Source: Liquidambar formosana
Taxonomy: Eukaryota > Streptophyta > Magnoliopsida > Saxifragales > Altingiaceae
DNA length: 64,000 bases
Reading direction: 5' to 3'
NCBI GenBank assembly: GCA_039720395.1
Contig: JBBPBK010000086.1
Span: forward strand, 62,001 to 126,000
The notes beneath the pieces are model-generated. The model saw nothing but the letters and a program-made list of their open reading frames with translations. It did no database searches and was not told the DNA's origin. Numbering within the stretch: position 1 is the first letter of the stretch; the number at the start of each line of letters is the position of its first letter. The position numbers and the translations under genes are program-made. Positions 24,878-36,639 of this stretch are shown in pieces.

Positions 24878-25500
24878 TACATAAAAATCAAATTATATAA
24901 ACATATAGGTATATATGAAAACATACTAGTATGTGTAAAATAATCCCAACAGTATCGTGTTACTATCCATAAGTTAAATAATCATAAACTAAACTGATGA
25001 CAGTATCATGTTACTGTCATCAGTAAAAATCAGTAAAAATTGAGTTACACTTACATTAAAAAAATACAGTAGAAAAATCAGCATATACATAGAAATCAAA
25101 TCATATAATCATATAGGTATGTATATAAACATACTAACATGTGTAAAATAATCCCAACAGTATTGTGTTACTATTCATAAGTTAAATAATCATAAACTAA
25201 ACTGATGACAATATCGTGTTACTGTCATCAGCATAAAACTGAATTATGACAGTATCGTATTATTATCATCAGTAGAAAATTGAATTACACTTACATTGAA
25301 AAAATACAAAAAAAATCAGCATATACATAGAAATCAAACCATATAACCATATAGGTATATATAGAAACATACTAACATGTGTAAAATAATCACAACAGTA
25401 TCATGTTACTAATCATAAGTTAAATAATTATAAACTAAACTGATGACAGTATCGTGATACTTTCATCAGCATAAAACTGAATTACACTTATAACGAAAAA
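24878..25500. repeat. Tandem repeat, about three units of 207-237 bp
   Basis: Units start near 24878, 25086 and 25321. Each has the order ATACATANAAATCAAA, CATATAGGTATNTATA, AACATACTA, GTGTAAAATAATC, then AACAGTATCNTGTTACT, AAGTTAAATAAT and TAAACTAAACTGATGACA. The array lies inside the 1446-bp MULE-type element. Confidence 0.85.
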
Positions 25501-25689
25501 AATGCAAAAAAATGAAATTTTTGCTATCACTTACACTAAAAAATAAAAAAAATAAAAAAATAAGAGAGAGAAGAAGAAGAAGAAGAAGACAAAGAAGAAA
25601 CAGAGGAAGATCTGTCGTTGGAGAAGGTCTAATCATGGTCTTGATGAACAGCCATCGGAGAAGAAAATATTATTGACATTTCCAGATTT

Positions 25690-25810
25690 GGTTTTTTTTT
25701 TTCCAGATCTCGCTTTTCTTCTCCTTCTCCTTCTTCTTCTTCTTCTTCTTCTTCTTCTTCTTCTTTTTAGATCTGATTTTTCTTCATCTCTCTCTCTCTC
25801 TCTCTTTCTC
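25690..25810. repeat. CTT and CT simple-sequence tracts
   Basis: A CTT tract at about 25720-25766 and a CT tract at about 25791-25806 lie near the right end of the MULE-type element. The Arg-rich or Leu-rich frames over them are translation artefacts. Confidence 0.85.
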
Positions 25811-26599
25811 CGCCCCTCCTTTCTTCTTATTCTATGTAAATGGATTTGGTTTGAAATTAACATACCCTGTAAATATAAAAGGAGGTTCAAATAAGTATTT
25901 TTTAAAAAAAAGCATTTTCTTTTGCTTAAAGAATCTTTTAAAAAAGAGGTTTTGGAGTTAAAAAATCTTATGGTGGGTTTTTTGTTAAAGGCAGTCCCCT
26001 AATAGGGGTTATTGCTAATTTCCCCTTAATTTTAAGCCAAAAATCAAATTGAATTGAACTAAATCTTTTGGTTTGATTCAATTTTTTTTTTAATTATTTG
26101 GTTTGATTTTTATTCTAATATTAAAAAACCGAATGAATTAGGTTTGGTTTTGGTTGCATGTTCAAAAAAATCAAATCAAATCGAGAAAACCGAAGTATAT
26201 ATAATAATATAATAATATTATATATTTAACTTCAATATATAAATTTTCTATTACTTGGATTGACATATATTAATATGTTTTCATTATGATACAATGTTTA
26301 ATCATTTTTTTGTTGATAAGGTTTAATTCTATTTTTAATTTTTAATTTGGATTGTTATTTGTCTTATTTTGTTATGTGTATCAACCATCCATGATTTGAT
26401 ACTACTTGATACAAGAAAACTGAAACTAAACTGAACCAAATATATATTTTTTGGTTTAGTTTGATTTTTTTATGGTATGGTTTGATTTAGGTTCTGTAAG
26501 TATCAAACCAAAGTACAAAGTACTTTAATTTGGTTTGAAATTTACTTTAAAACCAAACCACAAACACCTGTACTTCGGATCCTTGTTTTTGGGTTTTCT

Positions 26600-27740
26600 T
26601 TTTTTTTTTTTTGGTCTGTGTTTTTGCTCGGGATGAGATTTGCATTATCCACATCAATTCACATGTCTGATGATATCATACCTGGTAGACACTTTAAAAA
26701 TAACAAATTATAAGAAACTCCGTAATTTGGTGTAAAAGATTGGTATAAGTATTTTTTTTTTCTTTTCTGATATTTTTTTTTCTCAACAATGTGGTTACCA
26801 TCATATGCCATGCAAGTTAGTGTAAAAAATTGGTTCAAGTTGCATTTTTTTTTTTACCTTATTTTTCTCCGTAATAAGGTGGCTACAAATGGCGCGATAT
26901 AATTAGTTGAAGCCTAAGGTACAAATTTTAAACGAAGCCTTTTTTTATTTAAAATATAATAATATTTAATATTAATTAACTTTCAATATAGTAAAATTGT
27001 TTAATATTCATTCTTTTCTCTTTTTGGGATGCAAATTTATAAGTTAAATTTTTGTATTCGAGTTGCTATCTTATCCTCGATAATTTGGTCAGCTAACATA
27101 TCCTTGATAATATGTTCAATCTCACTTAATCTTTCTTGTAATAGAATTGTTCATAGGTAAGATTTTATTAATTTTAGTTGTGAAAAGTTTCTTTCTGTAG
27201 TTATCAATAAAATTTTTTAAAGAATGTATGCATTTGAAAAGGAAACTAAACTTTTCAAATAATTCAGCATTTCAATTGGAGTGTTTGTTTCTGTTTGTAA
27301 AACTTCTCCTAAAACTTTTATTTGGTTTACCTGTTAGGGGTTCCTTGTATTAGAAAATACACTTAGCACATGAAATAAGTGAGATTACTATTAAATACCC
27401 ATTAACAAAAAGCATATAATAAACTAAAATAAAATAAAAATTCAAGTTGTTAGGAAATGTTCTTACACACTCTTAAGTTGTCATAAGAAATTTTTTTGTG
27501 CATGTGATAAGTATAGAGGATCTCTAAAAACTCAGGGCTAGCCTTGAATTCAAGACAATATCAAATTTTATCACATGTAATTATTGGACTATTGTAAATT
27601 CGAACAAAAAAATAATAAAATAGGCCATATGTTGATATGCAAATTTGGGTTAACAGACTAATCTAGTCAAGCTTTGATCAACGGGTGTAATCAAACTACA
27701 AGACACTTTATGATAAAATTTTGTAAATAAATACTTTTGC
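26600..27740. other. AT-rich spacer with a hAT transposase remnant
   Basis: Mostly AT-rich sequence without open frames. The only recognisable piece is the hAT-type fragment near 27055-27210 on the minus strand, listed separately. Confidence 0.5.
27055..27210 (-). pseudogene. Fragment of a hAT-family (ZMYM1-like) transposase
   Basis: On the minus strand the sequence reads LITTERNFSQLKLIKSYL, a stop, then LLQERLSEIEHIIKDML. The motif ERNFSQLKLIKSYLR is typical of the C-terminal part of plant hAT-like/zinc-finger MYM-type transposase relatives. Only about 50 codons remain with at least one stop, so it is a relic. Confidence 0.6.
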
Positions 27741-27916
27741 TATGTGTGGTAAGGAGGATGGAAAAGTGGAAGGAAGGAAATGTAATAAGGATGGACTTTC
27801 CATCCCCTGGGAAAGGAAATCCTCTTTCCTTCCTACGTTTGGTAGGATGGATGGAATTGTAGTTTCTTCTTTCTTCTTTTTCTTCCTTTATGTTTGGTAG
27901 GATAGATGGATGGATA

Positions 27917-27925
27917 TTAAAAAAA
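27917..27925. repeat. Left 9-bp target-site duplication of the MULE
   Basis: TTAAAAAAA directly precedes the left terminal repeat. The same 9-mer follows the right terminal repeat at 37113-37121. Confidence 0.85.
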
Positions 27926-27968
27926 GGGCTAGGCTATTGCCACCACGCAAACTACTCTAAGCCCCCCA
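27926..27968 (+). repeat. MULE left terminal inverted repeat
   Basis: About 43 bp beginning GGGCTAGGCTATTGCCACCA. It is mirrored at 37070-37112. Confidence 0.9.
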
Positions 27969-28191
27969 ATTTTTAAATAATTTGTGAAATTCTTTATATC
28001 TAAATGTAAATTTACCAATAAGGACATATCTACTTAAAAAGTTAAAAAATTTCCTATCCCCACCCCACTCCACCCCCAACTCCAAAAACATTCCACCATC
28101 TACAAGCTTCATGCTCTTACAAACCCTAAGAACCTTGACACCAAATCCATATTTTCATGAAAAATTAGTGTTTATTATGTTATATTGAATA

Positions 28192-30758
28192 ATGGAGGAG
28201 AAAAGTATTGATAGAGATGATCTTAGCAACCAAAAGGTAAGTATTTATACACTTTTTATCGAGTTTAATTTAAGTTTTTCGTATGCTGAATTTCGTCTTG
28301 TTCAGTGTCTCGACTTCCGAACATGTGTATAATGTTCATTTCTCTAACTTCGAACTATTTTAACGCGTTCTGACTTCTAAGTCCGAACAAAGTTATGTTG
28401 TTCTTATCAATAAGTCCGAACATATATGCTTTGTTCTTACCCATAAGTCCGAACATATATAATATGTTCTTACTCATAATTCCGAACATATATAATTTGT
28501 TCTTACTAATAAGTCCGAACATATATAATATGTTCTTACTCATAAGTCCGAACACATATGATTTGTTCTTACTCATAAGTTCGAACATATAAGATATGTT
28601 CGGGTTTGAGTAACCGAACAGTTGCAAAAATTATTTTTTTTTTCACATTATTTACTTGTTGCAGGGTGATGATGTATCCATTAAAGGTATTGTGGTTGAG
28701 TCTGCGTTTGTCATGGATTACAGTAGTGAGTTTACTACTTATGAGGTGCGCTAAATTACATTTTTATTGTATAGTAAGTTGAATATATGTATCTTTATTA
28801 CTTACATTTACTTCTTTTATGTGCAGATATTCAAGAGTAGAGAAGCCTTATTTAAGTGGATTCGAGAAGTTGGGATGAAAAACTGGTTTTGTCATTGTTA
28901 TTAAAAAATCTGATGTTACAAGCAAAAATAGGAAACCAGGGCTCACATTTGGTTGTGAAAGGGGGGGTTATTATAGAAACAGGAACAAGAACATTGTACC
29001 TGAAAATCAATAGAGAAAGAGAGAAACTAGCACGAAGAAGTGTGGATGCCCTTTTGCATTAAAGGGTAAGTTGCAGACAGAAGATGAGTGGATGTTGGAG
29101 GTAATATGTGGATTGCATAACCATCTAGCTTCTCAGCATCTTGAGGGGCACTCATATGCGGGAAGATTGTCAGCACAAGAGACTGATACATTGGTTGATT
29201 TGTCCAAGAGCATGATTAAACCTAAAGAGATATTGGTTACTTTGAAAAGAAAGAATGCCCTCAATGTAAGCACCATGAATACTATTTACAATGCACGTCA
29301 AAGGCATAAAACTACAGAGAAGGCCGGGAGATCACAAATGCAATTTTTGTTCGGTAAGTTACAAGAATATAAGTACATTACATGGCATAGGAGTCATGAT
29401 GCAACCGATATTGTCATGGACTTATTTTGGGCACACCCTTCCAGTGTTGACTTGTTGCATTTGTTTTCACAAGTTTTGATAATGGATAGCACATACAAGA
29501 CGAATAGGTATCATCTTCCTCTATTTGAAATTGTGGGGGTCACATCGACTAATTTAACATTTTCTACAATCTGAGCAGGAAGAAAACTACACATGGGCAT
29601 TACAGATATTACGCAATCTCTTAGATGTTTATTGTATTATGCCTGATGTGATTGTCACAGATCGAGAGTTGAGTTTGATGAATGCCATTTATAAGGTTTT
29701 CCCTACTTCAAGGCATCTGTTGTGTAGATAGCACATTTCAAAGAATGTACTTTTAAAGTGCAAAAATATGTTTGACTCACTAGCTCCTTTTAATCATTTT
29801 CTTAATTTGTGGGGTTCACTTGTATTGTCCTCAACTTTAGATGATTACCATGAGTGTTTGGCTATCCTACGACGAGATTTTAGTGCTTATCCCAAGCCAC
29901 TACAATACGTGTCCACTACTTAGTTGCCTTACAGTGATAGATTCGTGGAAGCTTGGACAGACACTTGTATGCACTTTGGTAATGTGACAACGCAAAAGTA
30001 CCTTTTCAACATTAACTTATTATATGTTTCTAAATTTATATTTTTGTTAAATATTTGATATTAACAAATTTTCTTTGCTTTTACTAGGGTGGAGTGTGCA
30101 CATTCGATGCTTAAAAGGCAACTTGGATCAAGTCAATTAAATTTTGAGTCATCATGGACACAGATACACAATTTAATAGAGTTGCAGCAAACTGAAATCA
30201 AGGCGTCCTTTCAGAAAAGTTTGTTGATGGTTCAACATCAATTTACAGGAATTGAATTCAAATATCTTAGGGGTGGGATATCTATTACTGCACTTGAGAA
30301 TCTTTTAGAACATATCAAGTGTGCCAAGTTTGTTGGCATTGATGCTTCTTCATGTGGGTGTGCTAATCGTCGAACACACGGTTTACTTTGTACCCATGAG
30401 ATCGTAGAGTACCAAAGGGATGGTTGGCCTATTCCTAGTAGACAGCATTGATCCTCACTGGAAAAAACTTAAGTTTAGCTCTACTACTGAAAAGCCACAA
30501 CCAGAAATAGGTTGTCAAGTGGATATTGATATGGTTTTGCACTACTTCAATAATCAAGATAATGAAACAAAGTTGCAGTTGAAGAAAAAGTTGAGGGAGA
30601 TGGTTTGTCCATCCACTACTCATCTGCATGAACCAATTGAAGTGAAGTATATGACTCGAGGTCGACCAAAGAAAAAAATTGATACATCCACTCGTCGTGA
30701 TCCATCCGGATTCAAGTATGCCCCTTCCTGGAGGACAGTTACTCTCCAGCCCCCATAG
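28192..30758 (+). pseudogene. MULE transposase with SWIM zinc finger (broken)
   Basis: This is the transposase of the surrounding element. Short exons 28192-28236 (MEEKSIDRDDLSNQK) and 28665-28745 (GDDVSIKG onward) precede the main body. The body has the N-terminal zinc/DNA-binding part (CGCPF, then VICGLHNHLASQHLEGHSY), the MULE domain with catalytic Asp residues in MDSTYKTN and VIVTDRELSLMNA, and a SWIM finger (SCGCANRRTHGLLCTHEI). A basic GRPKKK motif follows. Breaks: frameshift near 28876, TAG at 29011, deletion plus stop near 29574, TAG at 29729 replacing Trp in the CxxH motif, a stop near 29922 and a frameshift near 30435. An intron interrupts about 29998-30088. The family assignment is secure; the copy is dead. 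Confidence 0.9.
28385..28620. repeat. Tandem array of ~36-bp palindromic units in a transposase intron
   Basis: About six to seven units with the core CCGAACATATATAATNTGTT and spacer CTTACTCATAAGT lie in the intron between the first two transposase exons. Each unit contains the dyad GAACATAT...ATATGTTC, so single-stranded copies could form hairpins. The unit length is a multiple of three, so long repetitive frames appear on both strands. Confidence 0.9.
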
Positions 30759-30924
30759 TTATTGCTATACCCCCATTTGTGGCGTCGTCACAGAAGAGGC
30801 CAAAAAAGTTTAATGTACTATAATAACTTTTTTTAAAAAATTTTAAATTCATTACCTTAATTTGATAATAACTATGTGTTTGTTTATTTATATAATGACT
30901 GAACATAACCTACACATTTTATAG

Positions 30925-31651
30925 GTGCGGCGTGCCAAGAATTTGAAGCCAACATCTTTCATTAATTCGTTTCCAGATGGACTTATGGCATTTATTGGCG
31001 AAACGAAGGATGTTGTAGCTGATGGTAATTGTGGATTCAGAGTCATAGCTGAGTTTGCTGGTTTGGGTCAAAATAAATGGTCAGAGGTTAGGAGAGATTT
31101 AATGGATGAGTTACAAAGCCATCCACATCTTTACAAAGATGTATATAGGGTCATGGGAGAGGATTAATGAATTGAATAACATATTAGGAGAGTTTAAGCC
31201 TTATCCAGTTTATGATCACTGGATGACCATGCTAGACATGGGACATCTTATAGCATCCCGCTATAACGTTGTCCTTTTTCACCTCAGGATGCAGCAATGT
31301 CTTACCTTCTTACCCTTCAGCTCAGCACTGGTACCTATAAATGAACGCAAACACTAGGGCAATAGGATTTGTTAATGGAAACCACTTCATTTAGGTCGAC
31401 TTTATAACTCTATTACCGTAATATGATTTAATGTTATAGACGTGTTTAACATTGCTAGTCAATCTTTGTTTTGGTAGGTCTTCATGCAGCTGGGACATCC
31501 TGTTCCCCCCATTGCAACCAAATGGCAACATCGGCTCAATGTGGCAGATGGATGGAAGGATGCTTACACACAACGTATTCAGCATTTTAAGCAAGTCGTT
31601 GATTCTGATGTTGCTACTGCGGAGATGGTGGATACCATAGATATAGATTGA
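30925..31651 (+). pseudogene. OTU-type cysteine protease region of the MULE (broken)
   Basis: Known in plant MULE-OTU elements as a C-terminal or adjacent region. It begins after a TAG acceptor at 30924 (VRRAKNLKPTSFINSFPDGL), then VVADGNCGFRVIAEFAGLG, which holds the OTU Asp-Gly-Asn-Cys catalytic motif. Later come DHWMTMLDMGHLIASRYNVV and GFVNGNHFI with the catalytic His. A final exon (about 31479-31651) reads VFMQLGHPVPPIATKWQ and ends DTIDID. Frameshifts occur near 31163 and 31355, so it cannot be translated as one product. Deubiquitinase-like activity in the intact family is inferred, not shown here. Confidence 0.85.
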
Positions 31652-32136
31652 TCATTTTGTATTAGATTTGCTTACACGTAAACATTTTGAATAGATTTAG
31701 TCATGAATAAAATTTAATTCAAGTATCCAATTCTGTGACATCATGAATTTTTTTTTTTTTTTTTGGCTTGGCAATAAATTTTTTTTGAAAATCCGACATG
31801 GTACCATCTGTAAACAGGACATCCCAAGTTATCTACTTTTTAAAAACCTGTATAAAATACAATCACAAAACATCCCATCCATCCAACACAATTATATCAT
31901 ATAGAGCATCAATTATATCAGAGGAGCATCATAATCTGGCATGGGTTCCACACACAAGTAGTACAGACCTTGTCCAAATCAAAAGCACAAGTTTTTTTCC
32001 TTATACTATAATCCAAAAAGTACAAATACCAAAAAAAACATCATGTGTCCAAAAAATATTGAGTCCAAAAATAAGATCATCTCGTGTATATCCTATGCAT
32101 AGCTATCCTACATGGTCTTGTGTATCCTATGTCAAT

Positions 32137-34302
32137 CTATCTGTAGGTTGTTGCACATCCGTATGCGCACGTACCCGCCAGTGTGTAAGTATAACGCGTG
32201 CCTCCCTCTAATACTCGGATAATCTGGTCATAGCCATGTGAAAACTCATCGGATTGCCTAAATATCTTGTCATGACTCTTCTGTGAGAATTGACAAGCTA
32301 TATCCAAAGCTCGTGCAATACGCTGTAATATAAAAAAGTGATATATATTATGCCGTTGGAGAGAAAAATAACATAAATCAAACAACTGTTCATTAAATAT
32401 CAAGTACTTAACCTTCTCGCCCTCAACAAGTGAATCCCTATGTCGGGGTGGAGTCCGTCGGTGTTGAAAAGGCTGTACTCTAATGTGGGAGATGCGGGCA
32501 TACCACTCCATGTAATCTGACTTACATTCATAAGGATATGAAACAGCATAGCGACTGAGATTCCTCATACAACACGCTATCCAGCCAACTTACCCACTGC
32601 CTAACCACATAATCATACGTGGCAGTTTTTTTGTTCCTAGTTTCATTCTCTCCTCGGGTCGGTATGAACATGAGGAAGTGGTGCGCGAGGTATAGGTTGA
32701 ACCCTACCAACTGTCTAAGGACTCTATCTGGCATATAGGGTTTCACGTAATCAATACATATCAGGCACCCACGAAAATATGCAATCTCATTAAACGGACA
32801 CACATCTCTATGAGTTGTGTACGGGTCCCATTCTACTTGCAAGAAATACACGTGATATATTAATTCGACCAGAATGAACTGTTCAATAAGTGAACTAATT
32901 CCTCAGAGAAAAATGGGAATTAGTTTTAGTTTCTATATATCAATTATTATAGAACGTGAAATATCCAAAAATTAAAGATTGAATTATAATTAGTAGCTTT
33001 ATTATTTTGATCACATTGCGAAATTCAGTACCTGACATCACAACCGTACCTCGTCAATAAATAGGTCATCTAGTGTCTCGCGCATCAACACCACTTGATC
33101 AACTGCATTACCAGATTCCACCTTAGGTAACCAACGGAGCACGCGTGGTTGGTCCTCGATGTAATCTGCCCTAGGACACGGTCGGAAGAGTAGGAAATGC
33201 TCATAAATCCAACCCTCAAGTAGAATAGGATAACCCCCAATCTGTAAGACTGTAGCACGGGTTGCTTGCCCCAAATGGTAGTATAAGAAAACTAATGACG
33301 CAGCAACCCACGCATATGTATGAACCTTTTGCAGATCCTCGAGTTGATAAAGAAATGCAACTGGAACCCTGATCCTCGACTTGTCTACAAAGAGTGTGCA
33401 GCCTAATAAATATAATAAGTAACCTCTCGCTGCACTTTGGAGCCTCCACATCGGGGGCAGTATCAGATATAGTACTAAACTTAGTATGAAGCCACTCTAA
33501 CTTCACTGACTGACCCTGCTTTGTTCCCAACTTCCGATGAGCCACATCGGCTTCGACCCCCAAAGCTCGTTCAAGTAGAGACTAAGCATTAGCAAATGAC
33601 AACTTAGGGCAAGTAACAGCTTTGCTAGTGACTGGAACATGAAGTAAGGAGGCGACATCATCAAGTGTGATTGTCATCTCACCAAATGAAAGATGGAAGC
33701 TACTAGTCTCTGGATGCCACCTCTCGACAAAGGCACTCACTGCAATCCTATTTGAATGTCGATATGAGCAGTGCGTAAGAAAAGATAGTCCTGACTGCCG
33801 AATGTACCCAATTAGCTTATCATTCTTAGGCTGCCAACAAGTGATCTTATGTGCATGATTGAAGCATTTAAGGGGTTCATGCTCAACCTATAGTACAAAT
33901 TAACAGCATTCAACGATCCATACTTTCACTATAAACTTAATATTACACTAAATACGGTTCAATAAATATTTACTTACAAAATCATCTTGCCGATGCCAAA
34001 TCGAATCAGCAATGTGAGTTCCCAAAACTATGCAATATTGATGGATCCTGAGGACTACTTGGAAATGTAGTACCATCGCGTGGGGCTGGTGCGACTACAG
34101 CATCCTCAACAATTGGCTGTTCTATTACACCTACAACATCCTCAGCAGCTGGTTGCTCTACATCCCCAACAAGGGTGGGTGGGGGAGGTGGTGATACATC
34201 AATATTGGGTGGGGGAGGTGCAACCAGGTCAGGCTCACGTTGCCTGCGCCGACGCTGCCTCTCAGATGCCGTTAGAGGATGGCGTGCTTGACATGAAGCC
34301 AT
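32137..34302 (-). pseudogene. Plant mobile domain (PMD) protein gene carried by the MULE (broken)
   Basis: PMD is a plant domain found in MAIN/MAIL-type proteins and in transposons. The first exon (33978-34302) starts MASCQARHPLTASERQRRRR and is Pro-rich. The next (from 33887) reads VSAFVERWHPETSSFHLSFG and EMTITLDDVASLLHVP, the PMD hallmark. Later pieces read LLYLLGCTLFVDKSRIRVP, VEWDPYTTHRDVCPFNEIAY and SDYMEWYARISHIRVQPFQH. Breaks: frameshift near 34010, TAG at 33582-33584 (on -), frameshifts near 33430 and 32700. It runs towards the transposase (tail to tail). Confidence 0.88.
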
Positions 34303-34339
34303 TGCTGTAACATAAAGTATTATGAAGTACAATATAAAT

Positions 34340-36097
34340 TGAAAAAAAAAAATACATAAATAAATAAATTAGTCAATGGTAAAGGGGAAAAATTTTGTTG
34401 AAGTGCTTGGCTTGACTTCACATTTCTATTTTGATTGGTTTTTTTTTTCTTGGATTGTGTTCAATTATTTACTATTGGCAGGCAAAAGATGTAGAATGTA
34501 GAAGTATATGAAGAATGTAGAAGTTACCCTTGAGTCCTTGACAAATCCTTTAAGAAATCCAACCAGGAAGAAACATACATTTCTATTTTGATTGGTTCTT
34601 ATTCTCTCTTTTGCTGTTTTTTGTTTTTCATTATGGAAATTGTTTTCTCTATATTTATTACAATAATAATTCAACTATTAAACCCTAAGTGAATAAATAC
34701 TTTATACCCCAAATAATACCATCTATATGACGGAATCATAGACCGTCAATCATGAATAGCTAGATGGTATTGTTTATAAATATGATGCTAATCAGCTAAA
34801 ATTTAATATATATTCCATATTTCTTGACTACACCATATTCTATACCATAAAGCATAGCTAGAAATACAAATGCCCTAAATATATATATATATATATATTA
34901 AATAACTGATGTTCAAGATCACATAATAATCCGAAAGCACCTCTCCACTTCATTCATTTCCCAAGCCTAATCAATGTAATCCTTGATCCACCATTTTGGT
35001 GTCCGTGAGGTTTCCAAGATTTAATTTTCTTCAACCCAATCAAATAGTCCAACCTTAGGTGATACAAATTAACATCAATGACCGTGTAATCAACATCCAT
35101 CAAGTCCTTCAAATGTGTAGCATTGGGACTTCCTGGGCAGCATATGATGCTGACGTGCCAAAAAAATGAAAATGTGAATTGGACTCAATATAAATTCAGT
35201 CCTCACATAGGCAACTCAACAATTGCAACCATTACCAGAACTCATAGGCTCAACTCATATATCAGCAATTTAAAAACACATCAGACTGAGCTTAGCTTAG
35301 CATAAAAAAAGCAACCTCATAAACAACCTACCGCTTTCTAAATTAAATATAGTTCTTTTTCTAGAAAAAAAAAATCCAAAAAAGAAAATATCTAGGACCA
35401 GACTTCACATCCAAGAGGACCAAGACCTATAAAACTTGAGTAAACTGATATAAACATAAAAAATATTTATTTAGCATGCTTTCATGTTATTCTCATCTTC
35501 TTCTATACATGTTAAAAGATAGCTAAGACACAAAAACCTAACCATCTTACCTTACATGCTCAAACTTTGATGTAATGGATTAACCAAGAGGATCCTACCA
35601 AGTGAAATGAATAGGAAGCATCCATCCTTGAGAGAGAAGGGGGTCAAAAATCCCCCTCTTCATACCATTAATTCATTGGTCATCATCCAAAGTCCAAATA
35701 TTATGCAAATATTGCTAGTAAAAGCATTAAAACGGTAATGCTACAACTTAGGATTGTCACAGATTTCTTGACAGTTTTCCATGATATATTTTGACTCTTA
35801 TCTAGGCCACTCCCACTATCAATTCCAGAAATAGTTCCCAATTTATAGCAAATAATTTCTTAGATAAAAATTAGAAACAAATAATCGATGGTGGGGTAGG
35901 ACACATGTGAGTCATATTACAGCATGTTGGGTGACTGAGCGGGTTCTTTGTTGTCCCCTGTTTAGTCAACTTCCAAAATCCAAACTGCTCAAAGTCTGCT
36001 GTTTGCTACCAAGATTAATAATTCACTTCAGATTACAGCATTATCCATAAGACATATAATATAGTTCAGATTACTGCATTATCAAAATAGCTCCTAG
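34340..36097. other. MULE interior with no recognisable gene
   Basis: AT-rich sequence between the PMD start and the captured exon. A 20-bp word (CATTTCTATTTTGATTGGTT) is repeated at about 34421 and 34577. On the minus strand at about 34910-35110 there is an open stretch with LKDLMDVDYTVIDVNLYHLR that I cannot assign; it could be another captured fragment. Confidence 0.45.
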
Positions 36098-36340
36098 GGG
36101 AATACCTAAAGAAAACATTCTAATCGTGCACTTGAATGTTCAGAGCGCTGGCCATCATAACCATGAAGAAGCAACACAACAAGCCCAGTTTGACACAAGC
36201 CACTTCGACTCCCCTACTGCTCAAAAACTGATCAAATATCACCTGAGCCCCATTAGCAAAATCACCAAATTGAGCTTCCCAGATTACCCACGAATTTAGA
36301 TTTTCCATTGAGTAACCCAATTCAAATCCAAGAACACCCA
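36098..36340 (-). pseudogene. Captured fragment of 2-oxoglutarate dehydrogenase E1
   Basis: On the minus strand the translation reads [40 protein letters not shown], then after frameshifts [17 protein letters not shown]. This is a highly conserved block in the C-terminal transketolase-like half of OGDH E1, a mitochondrial TCA-cycle enzyme. Coding similarity starts abruptly at about 36340 and ends near a stop at about 36098. It lies in the MULE about 0.8 kb from the right terminal repeat, as in Pack-MULE gene capture. It is not translatable as OGDH. Confidence 0.85.
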
Positions 36341-36639
36341 TGTTGCTTCGGTCTCAGTAAATTGAACGAACACATTTTATTCAGATTTATAACATTGAAC
36401 AAAATTCATTTGTTCGTTTGGCTTCTACCGAACCAACATTTGTTATTCAGAGTTGCAGATCCAAACATATGTTACCATTTTTTTTTTCCATTTTTCTCAA
36501 CATTCAAGCTTCCATTCGTTCAAATGGAAGCTCTATGCGTCGATGTTTTGAGAACAATAAAGCTAGGGTTCATATTCCATCCAAAAAATACCAAATAAAG
36601 TAACTCTACTTACTTAGATATGCAAACCAACGGTGTGGG

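Larger units (their letters stand above)
24580..26025. mobile_element. MULE-type non-autonomous element with 9-bp TSD
   Basis: The identical 9-mer TTAATTTTA flanks both sides (24571-24579 and 26026-26034). The left end GGGAATTTTGGTCAAAACC and the right end, on the other strand GGGGAAATTAGCAATAACCC, are related for about 60 bp (both go on to GGACTCC/GACTCC and CCTTTTA/CCTTTAA). Joining the flanks restores a continuous host element. It carries no transposase but contains tandem repeats of about 207-237 bp and GAA/CTT tracts. Confidence 0.85.
24555..26572. mobile_element. hAT-like 'GGTGTT' element, interrupted
   Basis: The left end TAGGGGTGTTGATGGTTTAA and the right end, on the other strand TACAGGTGTTTGTGGTTTGG, form terminal repeats like those of the element at 37955-38624. 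The interior right part is rich in GGTTTGGTTT-type words. Flanks TATGGGAT and CTTCGGAT match only partly (5 of 8). A 1446-bp MULE-type element (24580-26025) splits it 25 bp from its left end. Confidence 0.6.

Noticed and set aside
25633..25894. Arg-rich and Leu-rich ORFs
   Set aside because: They are translations of CTT/CT simple repeats.
28385..28620. CRISPR-like direct repeats
   Set aside because: The units are contiguous palindromic tandem repeats without unique spacers, inside a plant transposon intron.
28355..28627. Repeat protein ORF (period 12 aa) on either strand
   Set aside because: It is the translation of a 36-bp tandem repeat within an intron; both strands are open for the same reason.
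32137..33563. Intact PMD gene
   Set aside because: A stop at 33582-33584 and several frameshifts break the reading frame, so it is listed as a pseudogene.
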